Origin: Caldicellulosiruptor saccharolyticus DSM 8903
GTDB taxonomy: Bacteria; Bacillota; Thermoanaerobacteria; Caldicellulosiruptorales; Caldicellulosiruptoraceae
DNA: 64,000 bases
Assembly: GCF_000016545.1 (NCBI RefSeq)
Contig: NC_009437.1
Location: 2,906,276 to 2,970,275, forward strand
Direction of reading: 5' to 3'
A model generated the notes under the pieces. The model was not told the origin of the DNA. It did not search any database and worked only from the letters and a program-made list of their open reading frames with translations. The position numbers and the translations under genes were made by a program. This document shows, piece by piece, positions 9,938 to 21,984 of the stretch. Within the stretch, counting starts at the first letter, position 1, and each line of letters opens with the position of its first letter.

Positions 9938-10801
9938 TTATTCAATCAATTTCTTATATAACTCTGGTCTTCTTCTCATGAGTCGAACTTCCCTCATTGA
10001 AGTATATCCACTATCATAAGTAATTCCATATTGCAACGGCGGAAGTTTGTGAATATCAATCTCGCACTTTATAATTTCTATTCTATCTCTTTTACCTTGA
10101 ACTAATATTTCTCCATTCCCACAAACTACACAGGAGGGATCTTGAAAAGGTGGAATAACACCTTTCTTAGGAATAGCCATTGCTGCCACTACATAAATCC
10201 CATTTTCATATGCTCTGCAAATGCCGTATTTGTTTTCCCATCCCCAAGTTGGACAAATAATAATGTCAGCACCGCTTAGTGCTAAAATTCTTGCTGCTTC
10301 CGGAAATTGCATATCCCAACAAATAAGTATCCCTACTTTCCCTATGTCAGTATCAAACACTTTAAATTCATTTCCCGGACACAAGTTTGTTTCTTCACCA
10401 ACTGCTAAATGAACTTTATCATAAACATCAACGATATCACCTTTTCTATTAATAAATAAGGCAGAATTGTAAGCCTTATTTTCCCTTGAAGTATATAATC
10501 CAACAACTATGTTACATCTGTATTTCTTAGCGATTTCACAGACTTTTTTTACTGTCTCACCATCGAGAGGGTCAGTGAGCTGTTTAAAAAATTTTGTCCT
10601 TTTGTTGGAGGGTATTATTGCATTAACAGCTTCTGGCGTAACAATAAGATCTGGGTGATCTTTTGCTGCTTGTTCTATCAAATAACAAATCTCATAAAGT
10701 GTTTTCCTTTTTATATTCTCAAAATATTCTATCGGGTATTTTTCATAATCCTCTACTTCAAAATCAACAAATTGCCTACTTTGGACAATTGACACTCTCA
10801 T
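9938..10801 (-). CDS. carbon-nitrogen hydrolase (nitrilase superfamily)
   Basis: A 287-residue amidase or carbamoylase-type enzyme. The Glu-Lys-Cys catalytic triad is visible: Glu in LIVTPEAVNA (about residue 57), Lys in DVYDKVHLA (about 133), and Cys in VGILICWDMQFPEAA (about 161), with further family motifs after it. Length fits single-domain members. It is embedded between the lyase and the uronyl hydrolase genes with short gaps, so it may remove an acyl or carbamoyl group from an amino-sugar or amide-bearing substrate. That role is inference; enzymes of this superfamily are diverse. Confidence 0.87.
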   Translation of the reverse strand: MRVSIVQSRQFVDFEVEDYEKYPIEYFENIKRKTLYEICYLIEQAAKDHPDLIVTPEAVNAIIPSNKRTKFFKQLTDPLDGETVKKVCEIAKKYRCNIVVGLYTSRENKAYNSALFINRKGDIVDVYDKVHLAVGEETNLCPGNEFKVFDTDIGKVGILICWDMQFPEAARILALSGADIIICPTWGWENKYGICRAYENGIYVVAAMAIPKKGVIPPFQDPSCVVCGNGEILVQGKRDRIEIIKCEIDIHKLPPLQYGITYDSGYTSMREVRLMRRRPELYKKLIE

Positions 10802-10816
10802 TCCAAGTCATCCTCT

Positions 10817-11956
10817 TTACCAAAACACTTCGCATTTAGTTAATCTACGAACTAATATTTCCATTAGGAAATAATCCCCCCAACTGGTATATGCGTTTTT
10901 AGCAATTTTAACTTTGTCACCAACTTGAGCATCCTTCAAAATTCCTCTACAGCTTAAATCTAAATTGACATACTCTTCGCAAATTATCTCAAGAGTGTTT
11001 TTAATATATTCTTCAACTTTAGGCATAGAACGATATTTCAAAATTTCATCAAAGCCACACATGGCAATAACAGCTGCTGAAGTATCAACTATATGAGGTG
11101 CATCAGCTGTTAATTTAAAATCCCATTTTGGAATAAGGTTTTCCTTAGTATTTTCAAGGTATTTTTCAGCAATCTTAATCGATAAATCAAGATATTTTTC
11201 TTCCTTAGTGTGTTTATAACATAAAGCAAGCCCATAAATGGCCCATGCAGTTCCTCTTGCCCAATGGGAGTCTACATTAAATCCACAGTAATTTTCTGGC
11301 TGAATAGGCTCACCAGTAAAGATATTAAATCTGTAAGCATGATAGAGAGAATAGTCATCTCTCACTAAGTACTTTATTACTGTTTCAACATGAGCTTTGG
11401 CTACATCAAAATAAATTTTCACATTTGTCTCTTCAAACGCCCAAAATAATAACGGTACATTCATCAAACTATCTACAATTATAAGTCCACTGTATTGATC
11501 ATCTAATTTGTTGATGTTTCCCCATGCTTGAATAAAATTCCCCTTAATATTAAATCTTTTTAATAATTCATCTGCAGCTCTCAACGAAATATTTCTTAAA
11601 TCATTATCACCCGTAATCTTGTATAAGCCAACTGAATATAGGATATAGAGGAAGCCCAAATCATGCATAGTATTATACCAATATTTCTCTACTTTGTCTT
11701 TGTATCTATCTTTAATAGAAAACAATTTCTGTAGAAAATATGTATCTTTTGTAATTTCATATGATAGCAATGCCATTCCCGTAAAAAAAGAGGTTGTCCA
11801 ATTTCCTATATCAAAAAAGTTCTCGTTAAACCTTTCATATTTTCCTTCTTCGTCAAATGACCAACTTGTAAAGCTATTTACCAAATCATTAATATTTATC
11901 CTTGTTTTTTCTACGCATGTATCTAATGTCATTTCCAATTTATTATAATTTTTCAT
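10817..11956 (-). CDS. unsaturated glucuronyl hydrolase, GH88 family
   Basis: A 379-residue intracellular enzyme removing the unsaturated uronic acid that polysaccharide lyases leave on the non-reducing end, by hydration of the double bond. GH88 hallmarks are visible: MHDLGF with one active-site Asp, IVDSLMNVPLLFWA with the second, and HWARGTAWAIYG. GH105 is a less likely alternative. The start at 11956 is chosen because AGGAGG lies 8 bases upstream; an in-frame ATG at 11998 would overlap the upstream gene and lacks a ribosome site. Together with the heparinase-type lyase it strongly suggests metabolism of a uronate-containing polymer. Confidence 0.88.
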   Translation of the reverse strand: MKNYNKLEMTLDTCVEKTRININDLVNSFTSWSFDEEGKYERFNENFFDIGNWTTSFFTGMALLSYEITKDTYFLQKLFSIKDRYKDKVEKYWYNTMHDLGFLYILYSVGLYKITGDNDLRNISLRAADELLKRFNIKGNFIQAWGNINKLDDQYSGLIIVDSLMNVPLLFWAFEETNVKIYFDVAKAHVETVIKYLVRDDYSLYHAYRFNIFTGEPIQPENYCGFNVDSHWARGTAWAIYGLALCYKHTKEEKYLDLSIKIAEKYLENTKENLIPKWDFKLTADAPHIVDTSAAVIAMCGFDEILKYRSMPKVEEYIKNTLEIICEEYVNLDLSCRGILKDAQVGDKVKIAKNAYTSWGDYFLMEILVRRLTKCEVFW

Positions 11957-11975
11957 TCTGCATACCTCCTTGTAA

Positions 11976-13550
11976 TCACAAAGCTCGTACTTCTTCAATA
12001 AGTACTATTGCCCATCTTGGGAGAGTTAAAACCAATGTTTGGCTTTTATCTATATTTACATAATAAGTTTTACCTTGCAATAGTTTCTCCCTGAGAGTCC
12101 TAACTTCTTCTTTACTGAGATACTCTTTAAACCCCATTTTTTCCCATTCATATAATGCATTTCCGTGTTCTTTATCTATCATCTCTATCCTTAATTTTTC
12201 TATAGGTTTATCGCTCTTGATAACAATTTTAAATTGTTTGTCATTCCCTATCCTTTCTATTTCATCTATTAAATCTCTTTTTGGATATGGAGATATTGGA
12301 ATTGCCTTGGTATACTCCTCTGGAAAGTTGTAAATTATCATTCTTAACTTTGCATTTTCATCCATTGTGGCCAAATAATTGTTGCCCTTTGAAATAAAAT
12401 ACTCTCCCATTTTACTCAAAAACCTGTATGCATGAAATGTAGGTTTCGGAAGTCCTACAAAATTTAATAGTCCAAACCCACCATGAAACATAGAACATCC
12501 TGCACCTTGTTCTTCAAAAATATCTGTAAATGTCCAATATGATAAGGAATTTGCTAATCCAATTGTTTCGATATTAGTTCTAATTACATACGTTGCCGCC
12601 GGAAGAGAGTCATGGGTACAGTCTCTTGAAGAAGGACTTGAATTCTACTCAGTCAGATGAATTTCTAAATTTTCCATATCCAATTCTTTTAAAACTCTAT
12701 TCAGCCACAACAAATCTTTTATTGTAGCATTTACATCTCTTGTATAACCTTTTAGCTCTTTATTACCCTCATCAAATGCAAAATCCGTAGGATAGGGATG
12801 TGTAGAAATAAAATCAACTGGAACAGAATTGTTTTTACAAAAACTAAGAAATTCTTTAATCCACACTCCTTTCCATTCATGCTTATCTATGTCTGTTTCA
12901 AAAGTCTTATGTTTGCTGATATCTTCAACCTCTCCATCAAACCTGTCGTCAGGAACAAAATTGCTGGTTGCTGGTCCACCAACTTTTAGACTTACATCAA
13001 CTGACTTTATTGTCTCCGCTGTGATTCTATAAAGATCAAAGTATTGACTTTTTGTCCCGCTCCAAAAAGCTTTCAGATTTGGCTCATTCCATACTTCAAA
13101 GTACCACTTTCGCACCTCTTCTATTCCATATCTTTCTATCCAATGTTTTACGGTAAATTTTACGAGGTCAGCCCACTTTTTATAATCTTTAGGTGGTGTT
13201 ACATTCGCCTTCCACCAAAATTGAGTTTGGGTTCCCGATGCTAAATCCGAAGGACAAAATGCAAGTTCAACAAAAGGTCTTATACCAATCTCTAACAACC
13301 TATCATAAAGTTCATCTACATAATACCAATTATAAGTTCCTTGGCCATTAATTTCTTTATACACAAACATGTCATCATGGAAAATTCCATGAAACCTAAT
13401 ATACTTAAATCCACATTCATTTACTATAAACTTTAGCTGTTCTTGCCAATTTGCATAAAGTCCTTCATGGGCTCTTCCTGCACCAATACAATAATTCCAA
13501 TGTTTGTGATGCTTAGCCTTTGGAATTTTTACAACTTTAATTGTTTGCAT
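11976..13550 (-). pseudogene. GH39-family glycosidase interrupted by one in-frame TAG
   Basis: The reading frame from 13550 to 11976 encodes a GH39-like protein of 524 codons, a normal length for beta-xylosidase or iduronidase-type members. It contains the acid/base motif VWNEPN (about residue 160) and the nucleophile region IHLTE (about residue 301). The codon directly after that Glu is TAG (12645-12647). Translation beyond it continues without a frameshift (NSSPSSRDCTHDSLPAATY, then YWTFTDIFEE), and GH39 enzymes normally have LTEWN here, so TGG to TAG is the simplest explanation. The C-terminal part has no obvious start of its own. It could be a real nonsense mutation, a sequencing error, or read-through. 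Confidence 0.88.
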
Positions 13551-13689
13551 TACTCTTTTTTATTTTCCTCCTTGAAAAAATATTTTCTTAACATGAATTT
13601 TAATTGTTTTCTGTACATTTAGCAAGTTGGCTTTTTTAATATAATACGTCTGTGATAAAATTAAAAGTGTTTACACTATGACATTTCTA

Positions 13690-15073
13690 TAACATGATAA
13701 AAAACAAACATAGCCTACTCAGCATCATTCTGAAGCTTCCTCTATAGTTCTTGAAGTGCCTTTTTCCCTATTCGTGAGGCGTATGAATGAGGAAATACCA
13801 AATAGGTTTGTAACCTCCATCTGTGTTCTTTCCTTGCCACTTTTAAGATTACCTGAGCTTAATAAACTTGGTTTTAGATTTTTTGTGCTTTTTAATAGAT
13901 TTTTAAACTTGGATCTTCTACTCAAGCTGAGCTTTCAACTTTCTTTCTTAAATATTTATCTCTCGTGTAGATCAACTCTAAATTTTTGTTGGAAAAATTC
14001 TTTGGTCAGAATTTGATATCTTTTATCAGCACCGTTTAATCCAGTCTCATATTATTCCCGTCAATGGACTCAATGATCTCATAACCTCTGGCTTTTGTTG
14101 TATAGTAACCTAAAAGTTTTTTAGCAGATATTAAAACCTAAGAGTATTAGAAAGTTTATATACTGAAGCAAACTTTTTCTTTCTCCTTCGAAATTTGCCT
14201 TTAGCCTTAAAACACTCACTTATATTCTTGTTTACTTCCTACCAGAAGCTCATTTTTCATCGCTATTTCTGCCTCCGGTTCTCCTAAAATACAGCTTTCA
14301 CTTTAGCATTTATTTCTTTTTGCAAAGTCTTTAGAGTCTTGTCACGCATATTGCTCATACAACAAATTTAACACCTTATTTGGGCGGTTTCCTGAAAATG
14401 TCCACAAAGAGTTTGCCCAAGTCCTCTGTCATGCTTGGAAACTTATAAATCAACTCCATTGAGGCTTTTCACTTTAAGGCTATGAATGAAAGTTTTTTCC
14501 GCCAAAAATTTTGAACTCCATGCTGTAATAGTAGGGTCAACATTTTTTACAAAGCTTAGAAATTGTAACTTCTGAAAATTTAGTGCTAAAAAATTCATAA
14601 GTTATTGCCTTAACCATTCGTGTGAATACTTCGTTTACTACCGTCTCCGTCAATGTCAGCAAAAGTATTTGTTCACTCTTCTGGTAATAAGCAAAGGGTT
14701 AAGGATGAATTTACTATTGCAAATTTTTGGAACTCTTAAAGCTATAGGCCCTCCCCTGGTGACCTAAATTCCTTAAATAATAACTGTGGCAATAATTCTG
14801 CCTCTTTTCTGTTCTTTTATTAGGTTCAGCATTAATCTGTTTAGTAGTTTAGACCCCTAAAATTTGATTGAGCCCAAACTTTAAAAACTTAACCAGTTGC
14901 TTATCTTTTCTTACTTTTACAAATGGGTAACGTAAAATCTCAGAGCCTATGATAATATAATAATTGAGCCATTTTCCACCCCTCCAGTTAGATTTTTAGG
15001 TTCTTCTTAATTTTTATTCTCACCAACGGGTAGAAAATGGCTCAGTCTCTTTTTACACAATTATATAGACTTA
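13690..15073 (-). mobile_element. decayed IS256-family insertion sequence
   Basis: This gene-free stretch holds a ruined transposase reading right to left. The 15045-15070 segment reads, on the minus strand, as an ATTGTGTAAAAAG end typical of IS256-type termini. An ATG at 14972 with GGAGGGG upstream opens the frame, and shifting frames then give EILRYPFVKVRKDKQLVKF, LRVPK and FFSTKFSEVTISKLCKK, which match the mutator-type pattern around the target-recognition region. Multiple stops and frameshifts destroy the gene; the last piece is a short open frame at 13725-13925. The other terminus could not be located with confidence. Confidence 0.6.
14965..15044. repeat. inverted repeat over the transposase start
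   Basis: A perfect 12-base inverted repeat, TGAGCCATTTTC (14965-14976) and GAAAATGGCTCA (15033-15044), with partly matching CACCC/GGGTA flanks. The left arm contains the ATG of the decayed transposase. In read-through transcripts the hairpin would hide that start codon, a known way insertion sequences limit transposase made from outside promoters. Confidence 0.6.
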
Positions 15074-15163
15074 AACTTACAAAACTCCTAAAATTTCTTT
15101 GTATCTCTATTAGACAAGTGTTAGCAAGATCCTCAATAAATTTTTTATGGTTGAATTAAAATA

Positions 15164-18280
<3,117 letters not shown>

Positions 18281-18292
18281 TTAATAAATCCT

Positions 18293-19078
18293 TCAAATTA
18301 GGCTTTGTTTTTGATATATTTTGAGAATATCTGATATTTCTTGTGCAGCTTCTTTTATCAATTCTATAAAATATCCCTCATTTTCTTCGTTAACTCGGAT
18401 CGTGGGAACTGCTATACTAATAGCCGCTATTATTTGCTCATTATGATTGAAAATCGGTGCTCCAAAACATCTTACACCTTCCGAAGATTCTTCATAGTCG
18501 AGAGCATACCCGTTTTCTCTCACTTTTCGTATCTCCTCTATTAACTTTTCTACCTCACAGATGGTGTTAGCGGTTAATCGCTCAGGCGGTTGTTGAGAGT
18601 ATAATTCTCTCAATTCCTTATCACTCAACCCAGATAGTAACGCTTTTCCAAGTGCTGTAGCATGAGCGGGTATGCGTTTACCTATGGAAGAAGCAATCCG
18701 AATAGGATGATTAGATTCAATTTTTGCAATATAAATTACATCGCGTCCATCTCTTACTGCGAGGTGGACTGTTTCATTGGATTTTCTTGCTACTTTTGCT
18801 ACTACTGCCATTATTGCATCCATAAATTCTGATTCTCTCAAGTAACCGCTTCCCACTTCAAACATTTTGATACCCATCTTGTACCGATTAGTTGCGGAGT
18901 CAAAAATAAGATATTTTCTCTCCACTAATGTGTTAAGAAGAGATAATGCACTACTTTTAGGAATTCCCAATTTTTGTGATATATTACTTAAAGTTAATCC
19001 TTCTGAACAGGAAGCTATCAGTTCCATAATATCTAATGCTCTTTGCAAGGAACGATGCAAGTTTTTTCCTTTTTCCAT
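18293..19078 (-). CDS. IclR-family transcriptional regulator
   Basis: A 261-residue regulator with an N-terminal winged helix-turn-helix (about residues 8-70; TLSNISQKLGIPKSSALSLLNTL is the recognition unit) and a C-terminal IclR effector domain (about 80-255) containing RIPAHATALGKALLSG. IclR proteins typically control uptake and catabolism of sugar acids and related compounds. It is placed inside locus B, between the metallo-hydrolase and lacZ, so it is the likely regulator of that operon. Candidate operators are the palindromes at 27446-27472 in front of the first gene. GGGGGAG precedes the ATG. Confidence 0.92.
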   Translation of the reverse strand: MEKGKNLHRSLQRALDIMELIASCSEGLTLSNISQKLGIPKSSALSLLNTLVERKYLIFDSATNRYKMGIKMFEVGSGYLRESEFMDAIMAVVAKVARKSNETVHLAVRDGRDVIYIAKIESNHPIRIASSIGKRIPAHATALGKALLSGLSDKELRELYSQQPPERLTANTICEVEKLIEEIRKVRENGYALDYEESSEGVRCFGAPIFNHNEQIIAAISIAVPTIRVNEENEGYFIELIKEAAQEISDILKIYQKQSLI

Positions 19079-19149
19079 TTATTTTATCTCCCCCACTTTT
19101 CAATTTGCAAATCTTGTGCAAGCAACTTTCTAGAATATCTATCAACATT

Positions 19150-19881
19150 TTATTCTAACAAATTTTTGTATTCAAGTACTCTCCAATCATGGCTAGGCAA
19201 TACTATACACTTTTCTTCTTTCACCATAGAAATGGCTTTTATGCATTCTTCCAAATTATAAAAAAGACCGACAGGAATTTCTTCTTCTATATTTTTGTAT
19301 GTCATAATAGTATCTCCACTAATGATGATTTTCCTCTCTCCTAAACGTACTTCTACTATCTGAGAACCTGGGGTGTGTCCTCCAATTTTAATTACTTTAA
19401 TAACTTCATTTATAAATTTGTCGCCATTCAAAATTAATACCTTTCCTTCATTGATTTTCTTGAAGATAGGTTGTGTAAAAAATTTTATATAGCCAGGTTC
19501 CCAAACGGGGGCACTCAATGCCCATCCTAACTCTTTAAGTTGAAACACTACCCTTGCATTGGGAAATAAATCTATATTACCAATATGATCCCAGTGTAAA
19601 TGAGTACAAATTATGAGTTCAATTTCTTCGGGATCAATATTATTTTCGTTAAGTATATCTTCAATTCTCTTTTTTTGCCCAAATCTTAAATTTGTCGCTT
19701 TCTCACACTCTTCGATTTTTCCAAAACCTGTATCTACTAAGATATGATTAGTTGCTGTTCTAATATAAAATGAAAAAGATGGCACCATTCCCTCATGAAG
19801 TATGTTTCCTCCCCTATACTTTATGCCATCATGAACAGGTCCAAACTCACCTATCAAAAGAGGTTTTATTTCATATATCAT
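19150..19881 (-). CDS. metallo-beta-lactamase-fold hydrolase, lactonase-like
   Basis: A 243-residue MBL-fold enzyme. The zinc-binding motif HLHWDH is at about residue 93, with a second-site His in GGHTPGSQ (about 172), an Asp in ISGDTIM (about 196) and a C-terminal His in PSHDW. Layout matches the N-acyl-homoserine-lactonase-like branch. Because it sits between two sugar dehydrogenase genes and the IclR gene, a sugar-lactone hydrolase is a plausible role: it would open lactones made by the adjacent dehydrogenases. That is inference; quorum-signal quenching or another ester substrate cannot be excluded. Confidence 0.82.
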   Translation of the reverse strand: MIYEIKPLLIGEFGPVHDGIKYRGGNILHEGMVPSFSFYIRTATNHILVDTGFGKIEECEKATNLRFGQKKRIEDILNENNIDPEEIELIICTHLHWDHIGNIDLFPNARVVFQLKELGWALSAPVWEPGYIKFFTQPIFKKINEGKVLILNGDKFINEVIKVIKIGGHTPGSQIVEVRLGERKIIISGDTIMTYKNIEEEIPVGLFYNLEECIKAISMVKEEKCIVLPSHDWRVLEYKNLLE

Positions 19882-19906
19882 TCCTTCACACCTCTGTGTC
19901 TTCTTT

Positions 19907-20908
19907 TTAAAAGGTTAGTTCACCTATTTCTTTAATATCGATCCTAAGAACCCTTTCTTCTTCAACAGCCTCTTTTATCTTATTTATTATCCACGAAGTA
20001 TAATAAGCATCGTAAAGGTCAGAGAGTGGTTTTTTCCCTTTTCTTATGCACTGGTTAATAAAATAATCAACCTCTTCATCAAACATTTCTTGATAGAGAG
20101 GATATTCATTTTCTCTATTTGGAGTAAATTTAACTATATCCTTGCGTGAAAAATGAAGTCCACCTTTTTGGCACAGCACTTTTATTTTAAATGTCCACGG
20201 ATCACTTGTTTCGTCTTCAGTTGCCCATGAAAGATAAATATGAGCAAGAGCTCCACTTTCAAATTCCGCAACTACCATTAAATGTTCATCCCCAGTAGGA
20301 ATCTTGTCTTTCCTAAAACATCCTTTGACAGCACAAACTTTAGAAGGCAAGCCCATATAGGCTATCATAAGATATATATGATGCCACAAAACTTCCTGTA
20401 GAGGACCGTTATATTTTTCTATTAATTCCTCTGGCATATAATATATTTCAGAGGAAAACATTGTAAAAGGTTCTCCCAAACTCCCTGAGGAAATGATTTC
20501 TTTAAAACGTCTTAGTTCACGAAGATATATATAACTATGTCCAGGCATACATATTCTACCAACTTGTTGTGCTACTTTTGCCATCTGGCTTATTTCTTCT
20601 GGATCCATACTCACTGGCTTTTCCACTAAAACGTGCTTTCCCTCCTTTAAAGCATGAAAAGTGTAGAAAAAATGAGTGTGAAATGGAGTTAAAACAAAAA
20701 TGGCATCTATATCATTCCTTTTATAAATTTCATAGGGGGAACATACTACCACCCCCCATTGTTGTGCCCTTTTCATTGCAAGTTCTTCATTGATATCACT
20801 TACTGCAATTAATCTCACATTTTCACACTTTCTGATAGCTTCAAAATGATTTTCTGCTACTCTTCCACACCCTATAAATCCTACTCTAACCTCATTCACA
20901 TTTACCAT
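19907..20908 (-). CDS. Gfo/Idh/MocA-family oxidoreductase (first paralogue)
   Basis: A 333-residue NAD(P)-dependent dehydrogenase with an N-terminal Rossmann fold (GFIGCGRVAENHF at about 10-22), the family EKP motif (VLVEKPVSMDPEE, about 93), and a C-terminal substrate domain. Substrates in this family are sugars, inositols and sugar acids. It overlaps the end of the preceding paralogue gene by 17 bases with GGAGGTC just upstream of its ATG, so the two are translated together. In locus B it may oxidise a sugar at C1 to a lactone; another carbon position is equally possible. Confidence 0.9.
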   Translation of the reverse strand: MVNVNEVRVGFIGCGRVAENHFEAIRKCENVRLIAVSDINEELAMKRAQQWGVVVCSPYEIYKRNDIDAIFVLTPFHTHFFYTFHALKEGKHVLVEKPVSMDPEEISQMAKVAQQVGRICMPGHSYIYLRELRRFKEIISSGSLGEPFTMFSSEIYYMPEELIEKYNGPLQEVLWHHIYLMIAYMGLPSKVCAVKGCFRKDKIPTGDEHLMVVAEFESGALAHIYLSWATEDETSDPWTFKIKVLCQKGGLHFSRKDIVKFTPNRENEYPLYQEMFDEEVDYFINQCIRKGKKPLSDLYDAYYTSWIINKIKEAVEEERVLRIDIKEIGELTF

Positions 20909-21941
20909 ACTTTATGACCTCCAGTTTTTTGCTCTTGAGAGAATCCATTATAGCCCATGAAATCTCACATGCTCGAGCTCCATCTTCTACTCCAGGTTTA
21001 GGTTCTTCATCTTTCTTTATGCATCTTATAAAATACTCTTGAAGTCTTTTAGCACCGCCTTCTACATGGGAATGCCACATCACGTCTTTATATGTCATTC
21101 CCTTCACTAACATTCCAGGGTTAGCGTCAATTCCTCTTTCACTATTTATAGTCATATAATTTTTAAATTCGTCAATGTAGATATATCCTTCACTCCCTAT
21201 AATTTCGAAACGTTTATCAGTAGCAGAATCTTTTGGAAATGCTCCACTCATGTCAATGCAGACAATACCACCTTTTTCTAAATATCCTATGGCTGCAAAA
21301 TTGTCTTCTATTAAAGAATTCCCTCTCATATATTCATGAGCAACACCTATTACACTTGTTACCTCTTGATTACTTAACCATCTTACAAAATCCCACAAGT
21401 GTACGCTTGCTTCTAAAATCAGACCACCACCTTTACTTCGGTCAAAGACCCATTCTCCATGGGTCACGTCGTGCCCTTTCATAGTAAAACGGAAATTCCC
21501 CCTTATATATTGAATTTCTCCTATTACTCCCTGATCAATCATATCTTTTGCTTCCTGGGAAGAAATAGCAAATCTCTCAGGAAAACAGATTATAAATTTT
21601 CTATCGCTTTTCTTTACTATTTCTCGCAAAGAATTAACCTCTTGGGGGGTGAGAGCTAATGGTTTTTCACAAAGCACATGTTTATTAGCTTCTATGCTAT
21701 CTTTTACAATTTGATAATGAGAAGTAGCAGGAGTTACTACATAAACTGCATTTATATCTTTTCGGTCCAATAATTGGCGGTAATCCTGATACACATCTGC
21801 ACCATACAATTTCTCTGCAATTCTTAATTTCTGAGGATCTAAATCTGCTACAGCTTTCAATTTGCAATCTTCAATAAGAGTAGAATTTTTAGCATGTATT
21901 TGTCCCATCCATCCAAAGCCTATAATACCTATATTTATCAT
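20892..21941 (-). CDS. Gfo/Idh/MocA-family oxidoreductase (second paralogue)
   Basis: A 349-residue dehydrogenase with the nucleotide-binding motif IGIIGFGWMGQIHA at its start, VLCEKPLALTPQE near residue 95, and GLILEASVHLWDFVRWL near 175, which carries the active-site His of this family. The start at 21941 is preferred because AGGAGAG lies 8 bases upstream and the protein then begins at the Rossmann strand; an in-frame ATG at 21980 would add 13 residues ahead of it. The presence of two different paralogues suggests either two successive oxidations or an oxidation-reduction epimerisation. Confidence 0.9.
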   Translation of the reverse strand: MINIGIIGFGWMGQIHAKNSTLIEDCKLKAVADLDPQKLRIAEKLYGADVYQDYRQLLDRKDINAVYVVTPATSHYQIVKDSIEANKHVLCEKPLALTPQEVNSLREIVKKSDRKFIICFPERFAISSQEAKDMIDQGVIGEIQYIRGNFRFTMKGHDVTHGEWVFDRSKGGGLILEASVHLWDFVRWLSNQEVTSVIGVAHEYMRGNSLIEDNFAAIGYLEKGGIVCIDMSGAFPKDSATDKRFEIIGSEGYIYIDEFKNYMTINSERGIDANPGMLVKGMTYKDVMWHSHVEGGAKRLQEYFIRCIKKDEEPKPGVEDGARACEISWAIMDSLKSKKLEVIKYGKCE

Positions 21942-21984
21942 TTTCTTTCTCTCCTTTCTTAATAATAGTACGTTATTCAATCAC

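Noticed and set aside
13725..13925. 66-codon open frame on the minus strand as a gene
   Set aside because: It lies inside the decayed transposase, has no ribosome site and shows no independent signal.
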